A DNA stretch of 64,000 nt, taken from Chaunax sp. Z400 (lineage: Eukaryota; Chordata; Actinopteri; Lophiiformes; Chaunacidae). The stretch spans positions 21,166,339-21,230,338 of the forward strand of contig CM075189.1 of assembly GCA_037577475.1 (NCBI GenBank). Reading direction: 5' to 3'. How positions within the stretch are numbered: the first letter of the stretch is position 1; every line of letters begins with the position of its first letter. Position numbers and translations under genes: made by a program. Positions 36,301 to 47,110 of the stretch are shown piece after piece. The notes below the pieces were generated by a model. It was given only the letters and a program-made list of their open reading frames with translations, had not been told where the DNA came from and made no database searches.

Positions 36301-38701
36301 CAGGGGAATGCAGACTCACTGGCTTGAGTTAGTTAATGGAAATATGACAGAGGTTGGGGATCAGTGAGACAGCATTTCTTTGGGAAGAAGTTGGTTCAAT
36401 GTAAAATCTTGAAAGTTTGTGTCCAAGGAGCAAGATGCCCACGCTGCTGTAAAATCCCCCTGCTGTATGTTTGATTTTCCAGTCTGAACCAAAGTGGTGA
36501 ACGGACTGTCAGACCTGTATTCTCACCTAAAGCGGCTGAAAATTCAAGATATAAAGAGAAATTAAGCTACAGATATCTTAACACACACCTGTATGGGGGG
36601 AAATCCAGCTTTGTGACGTCAGCTTGGATGAACGTAGAGTTTTTATGGTGGCCATTGTCATGCCTGTTCTTCTCCACAAAGCTGTCCATGAAGTCCACAG
36701 CGGTCACATGTCCAGCTCTGGTCAGAAGGTGGCTGGTGAAACGACTGTAGAGACACATGTCAGTATGAATTTATCTGGCTATCTCCATTAAACTCTGTTC
36801 AGGAAAAGAAACTTTTCTTCAACGTTCCAACACAACATCAACATCAAAAACATTATCTGATTGTGACGCACACAAAATCTATGGTGACATTATTTGTATA
36901 TTTGTTTGTGTTTATTTAGGGAATTGTATTTCTCTATATTCTAACATGAGCTATAATGCTCAAATACTGCCTCATGGTAAGACTACAAAACTACAACAGT
37001 GTTGCCAGCAGGAGGGCAGCGTGGCGTTTTGCATCTCCCATGGACCCTCTTCTGGCTCGTGGACTCGCGTTGTTTCCTGCTGAGCGAAGTGGCGCTGAAG
37101 AGAAGCAGTTGTCGTCTGTCTCAATTTTTTCTGTTTTTATAGTTTGTGAGGTGTTAAAAATGTACTGTATAACTACATACATGTTGCTTGACATTTACAT
37201 TAAATGCAAAATCCCTTTTATTACAGTAATTAGTACATTTTTATGGTTTTACTAATAATGAGAGAAAATATGCTTCTCTTTTGTATTATGTAACATCCAA
37301 GATGGCATTGGCGAAACTTTTCGCTGAGGTCAAATTTATAATCAGTCAATTTTTGTTTTTGGCTTCAGGACATTTCATTTAGGGTCAAATACTATTTTCT
37401 TGATGTAACAGCTTGTTATAAGTTTATATTATTCATGTACTTTGTAAGTCTTTGGCTCACACATTCTGCCAAACTAGGATTGTCACTATTACTAATGCGC
37501 TTTTATTTTTATTTTTTTTTGCATTTTGTTTTTAATTCTCACTGTGAGTAATGTTACAAAGGCCTAAGGGAACATGTAAGACCCTAGACATGTTACATTC
37601 TACAGCAATGCCTTCTTTTACATAGTTTTGAACTAAATAGAAGCTCTGAATCACAATAAAAAAATGCATTGTTGAATTTACTTCATTTTATTATGTAAAG
37701 TGGTTGCACAAAATAATTTGATCTAAATCCAGATATCTTTTTGATTTGAATTTAACTTTTTTCTTCAGTGCAGTTAATGGACTAAATGACAATCTATTAA
37801 GACAATAAACGTTGTACACTGATAAAACTCTATGACTAGAATGATTCTAATGGTAAATGTGGAAATTATTACATGTGTTTTATTTGAAAGCAGGAGGAAT
37901 TGCAACTAGCCTAGCTATTTTGTAAAATTAAATACAATGGATTGTTGTATTGATGAAATGACAACAAAAAAGATACACTGCACTGCACAAATTGCACACT
38001 GGTATAATGTCTGAGACCTGTTACTTGATCACCTGAGGACTGATAATCTGATGATCTCATACTAAGATAAGATGCACCTTTCTTTATCCCCCTATGGGTG
38101 AAATTCAGTCAATGCTATCTATTGTGTTACTGTAGTGACTAATAAACCATCTTGGATTCTTGTACAGAAATAAGACATGTTTTTCCAGATTCTCTGATAT
38201 AATCAATATAGACAAACCGTCTCTCAGTCCTAGATTGTTTTTTTATGAGCATGCTATCCATTACGAAACCTGTAGATGATCCTTGTCTGTTTTTAAACAC
38301 TTTAGATTAACAACTAGTGACTGTGACTATGACAAAACCTGGGCTACATTCTCTATTTGTAATAAAAGAGCATTATTGGCTCTTGTTGACAATGAACCTG
38401 AAGGACCTTTCTTTTACTTCTTGCGTTGAAATGTGGAACTTATTAGACTCTGAGCACTTCAATGAAATACAGACCTTGAAAATTTTGCCCCACCGCACAC
38501 ATTAGCTACTACAGACAACCTAATGCAGGTTTATGCTCACCCAATACCAGCCCCCAGTTCCAGTACTCTGTACCCAGTCAGGTTGGGCAACATGGAGAGG
38601 ATCTCAGGCAGCTCCTGCTGGGTCAGCTGGGAGGCATGAGAGTCCAGCATCATCTTCTCCACTGTAGCATCCTTGGAATGCTCCTTCCAAAACTCTGTCA
38701 T
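29168..38701 (-). CDS. pmt: Phosphoethanolamine N-methyltransferase (11 coding exons)
   Basis: Exons: 38541-38701 (acceptor at 38712), 36589-36744, 35139-35275, 34714-34865, 34391-34579, 34031-34120, 33829-33918, 33615-33737, 33236-33367, 29428-29544, 29168-29278; 485 aa plus stop, all phases compatible. The enzyme uses S-adenosylmethionine to methylate phosphoethanolamine three times to phosphocholine, feeding phosphatidylcholine synthesis in the cytosol. Domain 1 carries motif I VLELGAGIG (residues ~46-54), AVDFM, QADVTKLDF and FDFIFSNWLLMYL; domain 2 carries VLDVGCGIGGGDFYMA (~279-295), GLDLSDNMV, VADATKRTF and FDVIYSRDTILHI, then KPGGQLLISDYC. The linker includes YEKMFGAGYVSTGG. This two-domain layout matches plant and fish enzymes; the gene is absent from placental mammals. 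The start is the first Met of the conserved MTEFWKEHSKDATVE block; the acceptor 11 nt upstream shows that a further 5' exon exists. Confidence 0.92.
30319..30362. repeat. (TG)n microsatellite in pmt intron
   Basis: About 20 TG units, with one TA interruption, in the 3.7-kb pmt intron 29545-33235. The intron also carries the short retroposon-like fragment near 30955-31175 ('cctggattcacg', 'ttccttggtggatg') and the L1-like piece described separately. Confidence 0.9.
31880..32500 (-). pseudogene. L1/Tx1-like ORF2 C-terminal fragment
   Basis: On the minus strand: QKQRNLFGLDSPNLYNYFLANQ near 32370-32455, PPWIDIEQQLCKELDISSLP near 32290-32345, and TSLPIAKWEKDFSISINNESCTKICLNTFSMNLQVIQYKVDHKTHITF near 31930-32080. 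The order and wording fit the region after the reverse transcriptase of fish L1/Tx1-type ORF2. It is 5'-truncated and broken by stops, and lies in the same orientation as pmt within its intron. Confidence 0.6.
35470..36050. mobile_element. Tc1-like transposon fragment in pmt intron 2
   Basis: The end 'aaaaatatgaacgcaacact' with 'tttgttttgatctca' at 35482-35517, followed by 'ccatccacctgacaggtgta' and 'gcatatcaagatgctgactg', is the characteristic terminal and subterminal sequence of a fish Tc1-like family. The 'cacctgacaggtgt' type palindrome recurs at 35796-35820 ('ccacttgacaggtgtggctc'). No transposase frame is left. It lies between pmt coding exons 2 and 3. Confidence 0.6.
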
Positions 38702-38834
38702 GTTTCTACGAACTGCAAGCACACACTTGCCCAGATTAGTTTAGCAAGCAGTCATTTTGGTATAAATAAATCTTACTGCATTATTACAGGATCGTGACCA
38801 AGAAGAAGAATTGTATAAAACCAATAGTAGAACC

Positions 38835-38940
38835 AGGGGTGGAGGAAATATTCAAAACCTTTAAAACTAGTAGTATATAATTGAGTATATAAAATACTAT
38901 TACAAGTGAAAGTCTAGCATTCAAAAGATTACTTAAAGGC
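38835..38940. repeat. Short hAT-like MITE end (ggtggaggaaatattc type)
   Basis: The sequence 'aggggtggaggaaatattca' with following 'aagtgaaagtctagc' is a common fish short repeat. Related pieces occur at 43438-43570 ('ggagtacaagtagaaagtgg', 'aagtacaagagtaatatact') and 45085-45165 ('gagtaaaagtacttatttac'). Confidence 0.4.
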
Positions 38941-38960
38941 TCAGTATGTATGATTTAGTT

Positions 38961-39951
38961 CAGTAGTTCCCAAACCTTTTTTCTGGGGACCCACATTTTT
39001 AAAATGACAAACCATCGTGACCCAAATCACAATAGGCCTTATCAATAAATTGTAAGATTAACAATTTGTGCATAAATGAACATTTCTGACCATTTTTACT
39101 GCCGTCTGCATCATCATATTATCTTGAATAGGTAAACCAGCCATTTCAAAGTGATAATTTAAATTAATTTAAATTACAACTACATTGTATGCTTACTGAA
39201 AATATATACTGTACATATTTTAAATACTTTACAGATACGATCAAATAAGTGCATTTAGGAGGGGTGTGGTATCTCATTGTTTTTATCCCCTCTTATCAAA
39301 ATATAACCATTTTAAACAGGGCTACATTATAAATGACAAAATGCATTGAGTCTGAGTAAACAGCCACTCAGCTTCATGTTCATATGTTCAAATTTTTATT
39401 TGAGAACTTAAGGGCACACATCAGGTAAACAACACATTTTAACTACTTTATATGAGACAAATTAAGTGCATTTTGTTGTAATTAAAAGACTTAAATTTCC
39501 CCCTCATCATTAAATCAAACAGAATATTGCTTAGCATTTATTCTATGGGCGGTGGCTAAGCTAACATTACCTGCAGCAGTCTGGTCCTTAGCTGGGTCTT
39601 GTCCCTGGTCTCTTGTCCCTTTCTTTTTTATTAACTAGGCATCCATGTTTGTGTGACCACCTGCAAAATCTGTTCATTACTTTGGTGGAAACTATGGTGG
39701 ACACCTGGGTGCAAACCCAAAGGAGCTCTGAACAAGGCACCGCCTGCCTGGCACCAATGTCATTGGCAGCTATGAATGGCTATGATTGTGGTGGAGCTGG
39801 ACAAAACGCTCCCTCATGTGGCTGAAAAATATACTGCAGATATAAATCTAGAATAATAGTAAAATAGAATCATAACTATTTTATTTGGCGACCCAAATAA
39901 AATCTCCTGCGACCCACATGTGGGTCGCGACCCAGACTTTAGGAACCACTG
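38961..39951. mobile_element. Non-autonomous hAT element (991 bp) with perfect 8-bp target duplication
   Basis: The element begins CAGTAGTTCCCAAACC and ends GGAACCACTG; the right end read in reverse (CAGTGGTTCCTAAAG) pairs with the left as a terminal inverted repeat. Both sides are flanked by ATTTAGTT (38953-38960 and 39952-39959), the 8-bp duplication expected of hAT transposition. Subterminal 'gggtcgcgaccca'-like palindromes are typical. Inside there is no transposase. It sits 250 bp upstream of the first identified pmt coding exon. Confidence 0.88.
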
Positions 39952-40779
39952 ATTTAGTTGAATCTACAGTAGCAGTGTCGTCACAGATTCCAATCAATCA
40001 ATTGAATAGGTCTTGTCTCAACCTTCCCTGAAAAAGTTGTTGAATTACAGAAATGTGCCTCAAACAGTACATAAACATAATTAAGACGTGTCATACAATA
40101 ATATAGTCACACAATAATAATATATCATGCTATATTATTATGCTGTTCCACTGTAATTACCAAAGAACATAAATGTCTGGTAATCAGGCCTGCATTGTTT
40201 AAATGTCAGGTCAGTTTATGTTGAACAGCACAGGGACATGATGCTGATCCTATCCTGGTCACAGTGGGCAGTACCTGCTCATCCTCTCTCATCATCTTCA
40301 TCACCTTCTCTCTTTTTTCTCTCTCTCTGTGTCCTCTTGTCCTGTGTCACCTCCTTTCCTAAACCTGAGCCACAGACTGCTACAGTCCTCTATTCATTTT
40401 AGTCTGTGTCGGTGCACAAAGTAAACACAGGGTCGGTTGATATTTACATGTTAAAGGTTACCACCTCCACTGAGTTAATCCTGCAGTGAAAATAATAATA
40501 ACTAGAAAGCACTGGGAGAGCACAGACCTCCGCCAAGGCTGCTCAGTTTCCCCATGTTGGCATTTCACTCCAAAGCAAAAGTCCCATGATGTAACCCTCT
40601 GAATTAAGTCATTAGAAAGTTTGACAGGAAAAATTAAAACAAAAGCTTTGCAATTTACTAAAATCTTTATTTATTCTGGCTGTTAGTGGCTCATACTGTC
40701 ATCTCACATAAATAAACTGCAATGCCACAACAGGTAATCGACACTTGTAACACTTTAAGAGTTGTTACAAAGCCAGACA

Positions 40780-41030
40780 CACATAGGCAGGAGAAAAGGA
40801 AGTATATTAAAACGGGGTTATGTTACCTCTGATCAAGAAAGATGCGGCTTTGACCAAAACACGCATGCACGCAACTACGTGATCGCGCTGCACTCGTCTT
40901 CACACATAAAACTACAAGCCACACGCATGCACGCACCTACGTGATCGCGCTGCAGTGTCCCCCACACACAAAACTCAAAAGCACACACACACAGGCAGGA
41001 GAAAAGGAAGTAAATTAAAACAGGGTAATG
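40780..41030. repeat. Tandem-repeat block with CpG-rich unit
   Basis: A unit containing 'cacgcatgcacgca' followed by 'ctacgtgatcgcgctgca' occurs twice (about 40859-40893 and 40920-40954), and a flanking unit 'ggcaggagaaaaggaagta' occurs at 40786 and 40992. The block is much richer in CpG than its surroundings. Confidence 0.75.
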
Positions 41031-41355
41031 TTTTGTTGAAATTCATAAGCTGTTATATGGACATGAATCAATTAGATACATTTGCCAGGACAGAGACAAT
41101 TTACATTACAAGTGTACATGTGGCAGTTTAATCCTATAATAATAAATAAAAAATAAATAAATTCCTGGCTCCAGACGGTGATCCAGATCGCCACCAAAAT
41201 CTAATCGATTCTTCCTTGGGCCACTCCCGACATCTCCTGAAAATTTAATCAAAATCCGTTGATTGGTTTAAAAAAAAATCCTGTTCACTAACAAACTAAC
41301 AAACCTACAAACCAACAAACCATCAAACCAACAAACCAACAAACCATCAAACCAG

Positions 41356-41544
41356 CAGGGGGAAAAAGCTGTGCCGGCCATAATCAAGATGGTCAATCAG
41401 AACCCTGGAGAGGTGAGTCTGGTAGCCGCGGCCCCCCTCACTAACCTGGCTGTCGCGGTACAACTGGACCCTTCCTTCCCCAAGAAGCTGAAGGCGCTTT
41501 ACATCATGGGAGGAAACACCGACTCCAGGGGCAACACCACAGTG
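41356..41544 (+). pseudogene. Nucleoside hydrolase (inosine-uridine preferring) exon fragment inside a repeat
   Basis: The open frame reads EKAVPAIIKMVNQNPGEVSLVAAAPLTNLAVAVQLDP...KLKALYIMGGNTDSRGNTTV, about 60 residues of an inosine-uridine nucleoside N-ribohydrolase. The family hydrolyses ribonucleosides to base plus ribose; this part covers the conserved VAxxPLTNLA region and the IMGGN ligand-binding region. No neighbouring exons encode the N-terminal DTDxGxDD or the rest, and homology stops abruptly at GNTTV, where repeat-tail sequence begins (gccaaccaacgccggcaaaa). The frame has no stop, so capture may be recent, or the fragment may be a stray exon of an unseen gene. Confidence 0.65.
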
Positions 41545-41824
41545 CCAACCAACGCCGGCAAAAACATAACCCTCCTCCCATGGTGGAGATAAATATGGGT
41601 CCCTCATTTTAACATGCATTTCAACCCTTTACACAAACTGCGTTGAAAGAAAAGCATTCCAACTTTACTTTACCAGTCTGATGTTAGTGTTAGCGAACGA
41701 GCTAGTAAATTCATGCAAGTGAACCAGCTGGCATCGCGACGGACAGCCGCTATGAGCAATTTGCCAGATGATATCTGTAAAAGAATGGAACTACCAGCTG
41801 TCAACCTGTTAACTTATGTATTAC

Positions 41825-41905
41825 CTGTAACACGCTTCGGCGGATTCGGCTGACTGACCGGTTTGCTGTCGTAACCAGATAACTAGTGTGTTGAGCAAAG
41901 AGTTG
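41825..41905 (-). promoter_or_regulatory. Candidate 5' non-coding exon of pmt (option A)
   Basis: On the minus strand a CpG-bearing stretch (CCGAATCCGCCGAAGCG) ends in TTACAG|GTAATA, a good splice donor at 41825. It is 3.1 kb upstream of the pmt exon that needs a 5' partner. No in-frame start precedes the donor, so it would be non-coding, leaving translation to begin at 38701. Evidence is positional only. Confidence 0.25.
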
Positions 41906-42149
41906 TAGTGACGACAAGATCATTCACTCCACCCACCCTGACACACACACACACACACAGCAGGCAGCCATTGATTGATTGATGCAAAGATCTGCATTCC
42001 AAAAATGCACAAAAGTAATGTATAAACGTATAAACATACCAACAGCAATGCAGTCAAGGGCCAAAAGAGTATGAACAGAAGAGTAGCTAATATGAGTAAG
42101 AAAAACTTTATTACTAGGGCTTTCAATCTAGTAGCAGTAAATATCGCCT

Positions 42150-45100
42150 TACTCTACACTTGTCCATGATGTTGGTTCATCTTTCCATACAAATCAGAAA
42201 GATGTTTGTGTCAGTATTACCAAGAGTTTCTTGGAATATTATGCAAACATCTTATGTGTTCCTTTTATTTAAATGAAATAAGAGAGCGAAAAATGCGTAC
42301 GAAGTAAAGACAGTGAATTAATGAATAAAAATGGTAGCAACTAACTGCTTTGTTTTGACCGATGACAAAGGCGCATTTCCCCTGCAAACTGGAAATGACA
42401 TGTGACACGTCACCCCGGTCGAGAATATCTTAACAGCACTAAAGCAGGGTTATTTTAGGCAATTATTTCATGATTTTTATTATGTGCACTTCTGAAAAAA
42501 TACTGAGGTCCAGATCCCGGTGACCTCAAGACCTCCTCGACCCAATGTCAGGGTCGACAGTGTCTCTCTCTCTTCTACCATATATTTCCTTTGTTTCCCC
42601 CTTTTCCCCATGTTCCTCACTGTAAAATCTAATAAGTTGAGCTACTTAAAAATATTATGCAAACTCATTGCCTTAGATAAATTAAGAAAAGTAAACTTGA
42701 GATTTTGAGCGTGCAATACTTAGACCAACTTCTTTATTTTGTGTGTGTAACACTTACATTAGCTTGCTTACTGTTATTGTGATAACTTAAACCCCCAATA
42801 TCCTAAAAAGTATAGTAGCATGTTGAAATTTCTTCTTGCATGAATTTGACAAAATGATTTGCTTTTTGCTCTGGAGTGCTTGTTATTACAATATATCACA
42901 CTACTTTATTAAATCACACTCTTGCATCACCCAGGCGGGACGTCACTAACCGTGTGAAAGACTTGACTCATGATGCCATGGTGTTGTATGACTAACAATT
43001 TTCTATAGAAATATTTTTAAAGAACTAATTACTGCTTAACTGATAATTATGCAGAACACATTTAAACACAGGTTACTTGGGCTAATGACGTAAAACACAT
43101 TGTCCCAAGGTATGCTGGGAAACTTCACCTGCCTATCGCCAACACTACAGTATCTATTTACCCATTGTGCAAAATCATAGTAGTTGTTTCAACAAACGTC
43201 AGCTACCCAACATTGAACAGGACAGCTGCAGAACAATAAATAAGTACATGTGAATCTATTCTGGTGTGTGCTATTTCCACCACTGTTAAGAGCATTCCAT
43301 GTGACAGATCTGAATGTGAATTAAAGATTTTAGAAGCTGAGTAGAATACCTGATACCTGAGTAGCGTTTTACAAAACTAAAGTACCATTTATCCAACTTT
43401 TCTCACATAACAAAAGGGCTGTTTCCCGCATGAAAAGTAGTGGAGTACAAGTAGAAAGTGGTACGAACAGAAAACAGGCTATTCAAATAAAGTACATCTA
43501 ATTTGTGGGGTACTTAAGTACAAGAGTAATATACTTAGTTACATTGTGGGATGTAACTAAGTACTGAAAAAAGCTCAAATTCCCAGTACTTGATTTGTTT
43601 AAATGAACCAAACTCAAGTAAACTGAGTTTGACAGTTTTCTTGATGCCAAAGTAACTAAAATAAAATGAGTGTTGTTAACAAGTTGATAAAAACTGAGTT
43701 AGATCAACTCAGTATTTATAATTAAATTCAATCTTACATTTTACTGTGCTGTCTGTCTCTCTCCTGTCAGTGCATATTTGTTTGAGTCCCCAGGGTGCGG
43801 CTTACTGGTCCATCCTCAAGTTCTATCTCCCCCAGTCTTCCACCCAATCTTTGTCAGGTCAATAGTTTATCCTCAGTGGCAATACTGTACCAATAATGTC
43901 CTGTGATTTTTTTTGTTTGTTTGCTCGTTCCCTTCAGATTCGTGCTTCTCTCCATTGCTTCTGCCGCGTCCTGGAGAAGTGTTTGTGAGTTACAAGTCCC
44001 AAAGATTATAACCTGCCTGTCTGCTCTCAATTATTCTCTGTCTACATTCCTTTGTAGTTTGCATTACTCTGCCAAAAGGTCAGGAAACCTGTGTTTCAAC
44101 ATTTCATCTGCCTACGTGGCTCTGAGTTCTGAATTATGGGTTATACAATTCTGAAATAAAACATAACACCTAAAGTTTTAGCACCGCACTCACAGCTGCC
44201 GTGTTCACTGTTAACATGAACTCAAACAAGAGCAGGAGGTTTTCTGCGATGATAAACATCTAGTGTGTTTTAGAGTTGGTTTTGATCAATATCAAGAGGA
44301 AAAAACAGATTTATTTTATCTTCTATTTTTCCAAATTAAGTAAACATATTTAAATGAAATAAAAAATAAATAATCATCATAATAAATAAATAATAAATAA
44401 TCCCTGCCCCCCCCAAAACAAAAAAGAAACAAAACAAAAACAACAAAAAACAAAACACAATCCTTTCCCAGAAAATTATACCAAGTTTCAGGAAAAGTAG
44501 TTTTGTGTAATCCTTCAAACAAACTAAAACTGGTGGAAACATTACCTCCTTCGTGGAGGTAAAAAGGTTCTATTGATATAGATATTACATTTAAATATAC
44601 TGTATATTATAGGATTATTATTGCTGACTTATAAAATAAATGTGTAAGTAACCTTTCACTCTGGCAGTGTTCTATTCATCTTTGTTAATCGATAACAGTT
44701 TCATGGAATGCTCCTGAGCTCATGTAGTAATATCCTTTACACAAAAATGCATCCCGCAAAGTGGTGAACCTTGCCCTATCCACAAATGAGCCTTTGGAGG
44801 ATTCCCATTTAAAACTCAGTTATGATACTCTCGCCTTTAAATGAATCTGTTGCTCTAATTTAGTGTTTGTTTGCTCTGTCAAAACCCTTTTTGAAATGTG
44901 TTGCTTTTGTGTGGCATTAATTTTACAATAAGAATGTATTTACAAAAAATAATGAAGTTGATGAGGTGAAAAATTGATTTTTTAAAAAATGTTTTCAACT
45001 GAGAATATACCAAAAACAATTAGCAAATGATGACGTTTTGTTTAATCTATGCTTTATACAGCAGCGTAACATTTTTGAAAGTGGGGTTGTACAAATACCT

Positions 45101-45190
45101 AAAAATTGTATTAATTCAGTAGTTGAGTAAAAGTACTTATTTACTTTTTCTCCACTAATGGCAACAAGAATATAGGGAAACAGTAACTAT
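42150..45190. other. Intergenic stretch without recognised gene
   Basis: AT-rich DNA with short repeat pieces: a 'cctccttcgtggaggtaa' repeat end at 44546-44562 preceded by a low-complexity AAACAAAAC tract (44410-44460), and 'aagtac' type repeat near 43440-43570. The open frames here lack domains. Confidence 0.45.
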
Positions 45191-45194
45191 GACA

Positions 45195-45280
45195 TATACA
45201 CTACCAGTCAAAAATTTGGACACAGTTACCCATTCAAGTGGATGGGTAACTGTGTCCAAACTATTGACTGGTACTGTATA
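45195..45280. mobile_element. Minimal palindromic Tc1-like MITE (~86 bp)
   Basis: The left arm 'tacactaccagtcaaaaatt' continues to 'tggacacagttacccattca'; the right arm is its reverse complement with few changes ('tggatgggtaactgtgtcca', 'attgactggtactgta'). The arms meet with almost no spacer and TA flanks both ends. The CACTACCAGTCAAAA end is a known Tc1-like terminus in fish, so this is an element reduced to its two terminal repeats. Confidence 0.75.
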
Positions 45281-45289
45281 TTAGAAATA

Positions 45290-46960
45290 ATGTATTTAAA
45301 AGGCAGTATTGTAGGCTTCTTACTGTTGAAAATGAGACTAAAATCAGGGGAAGCTCCTTATACCACATTGTGAATATTCACGATGACAAACTATAATAAT
45401 TGAGTCTTAAATAGAGACACTGAGCAGAAAATAGCTCTGGTTATCTTATCCTCTGGATTACGTGGCAAAGTTCAAACACCATACTGCCTGCGAATCATCA
45501 AGAAGCTCAGAAATTCATTCAGTCTATTCAGTATCTTGATGATTCTTATTCTTAATCTATGAAATATCCCCCCAAAAAAGGGTCAAAAAAAGGGTTTTTT
45601 AAGGCAATCAAGTCATGCTGCATTTGTTCATATCTAAAAGTGATTTTTTACAGAAATACATGTCAATACATAACTTTTTTATTTAAATTCTCCAAACAAA
45701 CGCACACAGACTGACCATCAGACAAACTTGATTACAAATCTTTCAATATGCGACACATCCACAGCCACTATGCTATGTTGATTTTCCCAAGTATTCAAAA
45801 GTTCTATATTACTTGTGTTCTCTAACACAATTTCAGATGATTTTTAAAGCTTTTGTCAGTAGGGCACGCAATATTTGGCACTTCCAAAACACGTTTTAAA
45901 TTCTTTGTCAAAAGGTAGATTCGTGGATGACATGGTAGCTGTAAATAAACCTTGAAAAAATTTTAAAACCCTCAAAGCCAAACATTCCAAATATTTGGAT
46001 TTTAGTAATTTATCAACTGTGCAAAAAAGCCAAAAGAGCTATTGATCCGTAATGTAAACTCTCATATATTATAATAAGCTTCTGGACATGATGCAATGAT
46101 GTATGGTTAAGAAAATAGTGGCATCTGCTATGGCATTAACACAAATTCTAATAACACTTTAACAAGAATAAACTAAAACTTTGAGTATTTCTTCTCTTAC
46201 ACTCTGTCTTCTGTTGCTTTAGATCTACAGATAGCTTAAGAGTCAGACAATACTAACTTGCCAGCTGCACAGCAAATTTGCCACTAAATACAAATCTCCC
46301 AGTAAAAACAAATGATGATGACGGAGGTATGTCCTCACAGTCCACTGCCTGGGAGTACAGGTTTTAGACAGCTGCAAAATCATCTGACGACTCAGGCAAA
46401 AAGCTGACACATTCACCCAGCGTTAATAGTAGGATTACTTCCAACGGAAAAATGTGGCAGCTCCACGCATCAGTGGCATCAGGCTTTAACAACATATGAA
46501 AAGAAAGTGAACACAGTCAAATCGTCACTCTGATCATACCTTTTTTCATGGCGGTCTTTGGTTGATTTACAGGTTGATTTACTCTATTTGTAAAACTATT
46601 CAACAATACCAAAAGTCTGGCAATCAACGGCTTAATTATGAGAAGATTGCCGTATGCAACCTTTCTGAGAGCGCAGGTCTCACACGAGGTGAGAGCCCTA
46701 TAAATAACAGGGCGACCGTGGAAGAGATTGTCGCAAGGTAGGGGGAACTGGCCATTAGGATGCGACCAGTGTGATGACAGGCGGAGGGGAGGGGGTGTAC
46801 ATGAATAATCATATGAGGACAAGGGTCTGCTATGACAGTGTGAACATATGTTAAACCTTCACAGAACGCATCAGAATGCTACCAGCCAAAAAGTTAAGTA
46901 AGTCAGTGATAGTTGTTTTTCAATAGTTGTTTTAAGTTGGGTTATGAAGCGATATGTTTC
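45290..46960. other. Intergenic stretch without recognised gene
   Basis: No repeat family, splice-supported exon or RNA gene was recognised. The minus-strand open frame at 46517-46822 shows no domain. Confidence 0.4.
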
Positions 46961-46969
46961 CCGTTACAG

Positions 46970-47110
46970 TCTCCCTCTGCAGTTCACCACGGGTCACCCC
47001 TCTTCGGTTGTGCTGACGCGCAAAAATTGTCTCGTGGCACGCACCGATTACGCAACATGGCCTCATGGTGCGGCTGAAAACTGTTAAGGTGGGGAGCGCT
47101 GACTGTTTAG
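46970..47110 (-). promoter_or_regulatory. GC/CpG-rich island-like patch; candidate pmt first exon (option B)
   Basis: This patch (GCGCGTCAGC, TTGCGTAATCGGTGCGTGCCACGAG on the minus strand, given in pieces) stands out in AT-rich DNA. A minus-strand ATG at 47066 opens MRPCCVI and meets a GTGCGT donor at 47045 in phase 1, which is the phase the pmt exon acceptor at 38712 requires (joining to VRRNMTEFW). Phase agreement alone has a one-in-three chance, so this is weak. The patch could instead be the promoter of an unseen gene. Confidence 0.22.

Larger units (their letters stand above)
40497..41595. repeat. Dispersed repeat copy interrupted by tandem units and a captured exon
   Basis: The left end 'ctagaaagcactgggagagc' plus 'cagacctccgccaaggctgc' and the right end 'gccggcaaaaacataaccct' plus 'cctcccatggtgg' are the two ends of one repeat family; 'ggtgatccagatcgccacca' with 'aatccgttgattggttt' is its 3' body. 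A less interrupted copy with the same landmarks lies at 54460-55140. Between them this copy contains two tandem duplications (40780-41030) and a nucleoside-hydrolase fragment in its (CAAA)n-like tail. Confidence 0.6.

Noticed and set aside
40750..41030. CRISPR-like regular repeats
   Set aside because: Only two copies of each unit, no spacers of even length, and a eukaryotic context; simple tandem duplication explains it.
46517..46822. 101-codon minus-strand frame
   Set aside because: No domain, unlikely composition, no splice or promoter evidence.
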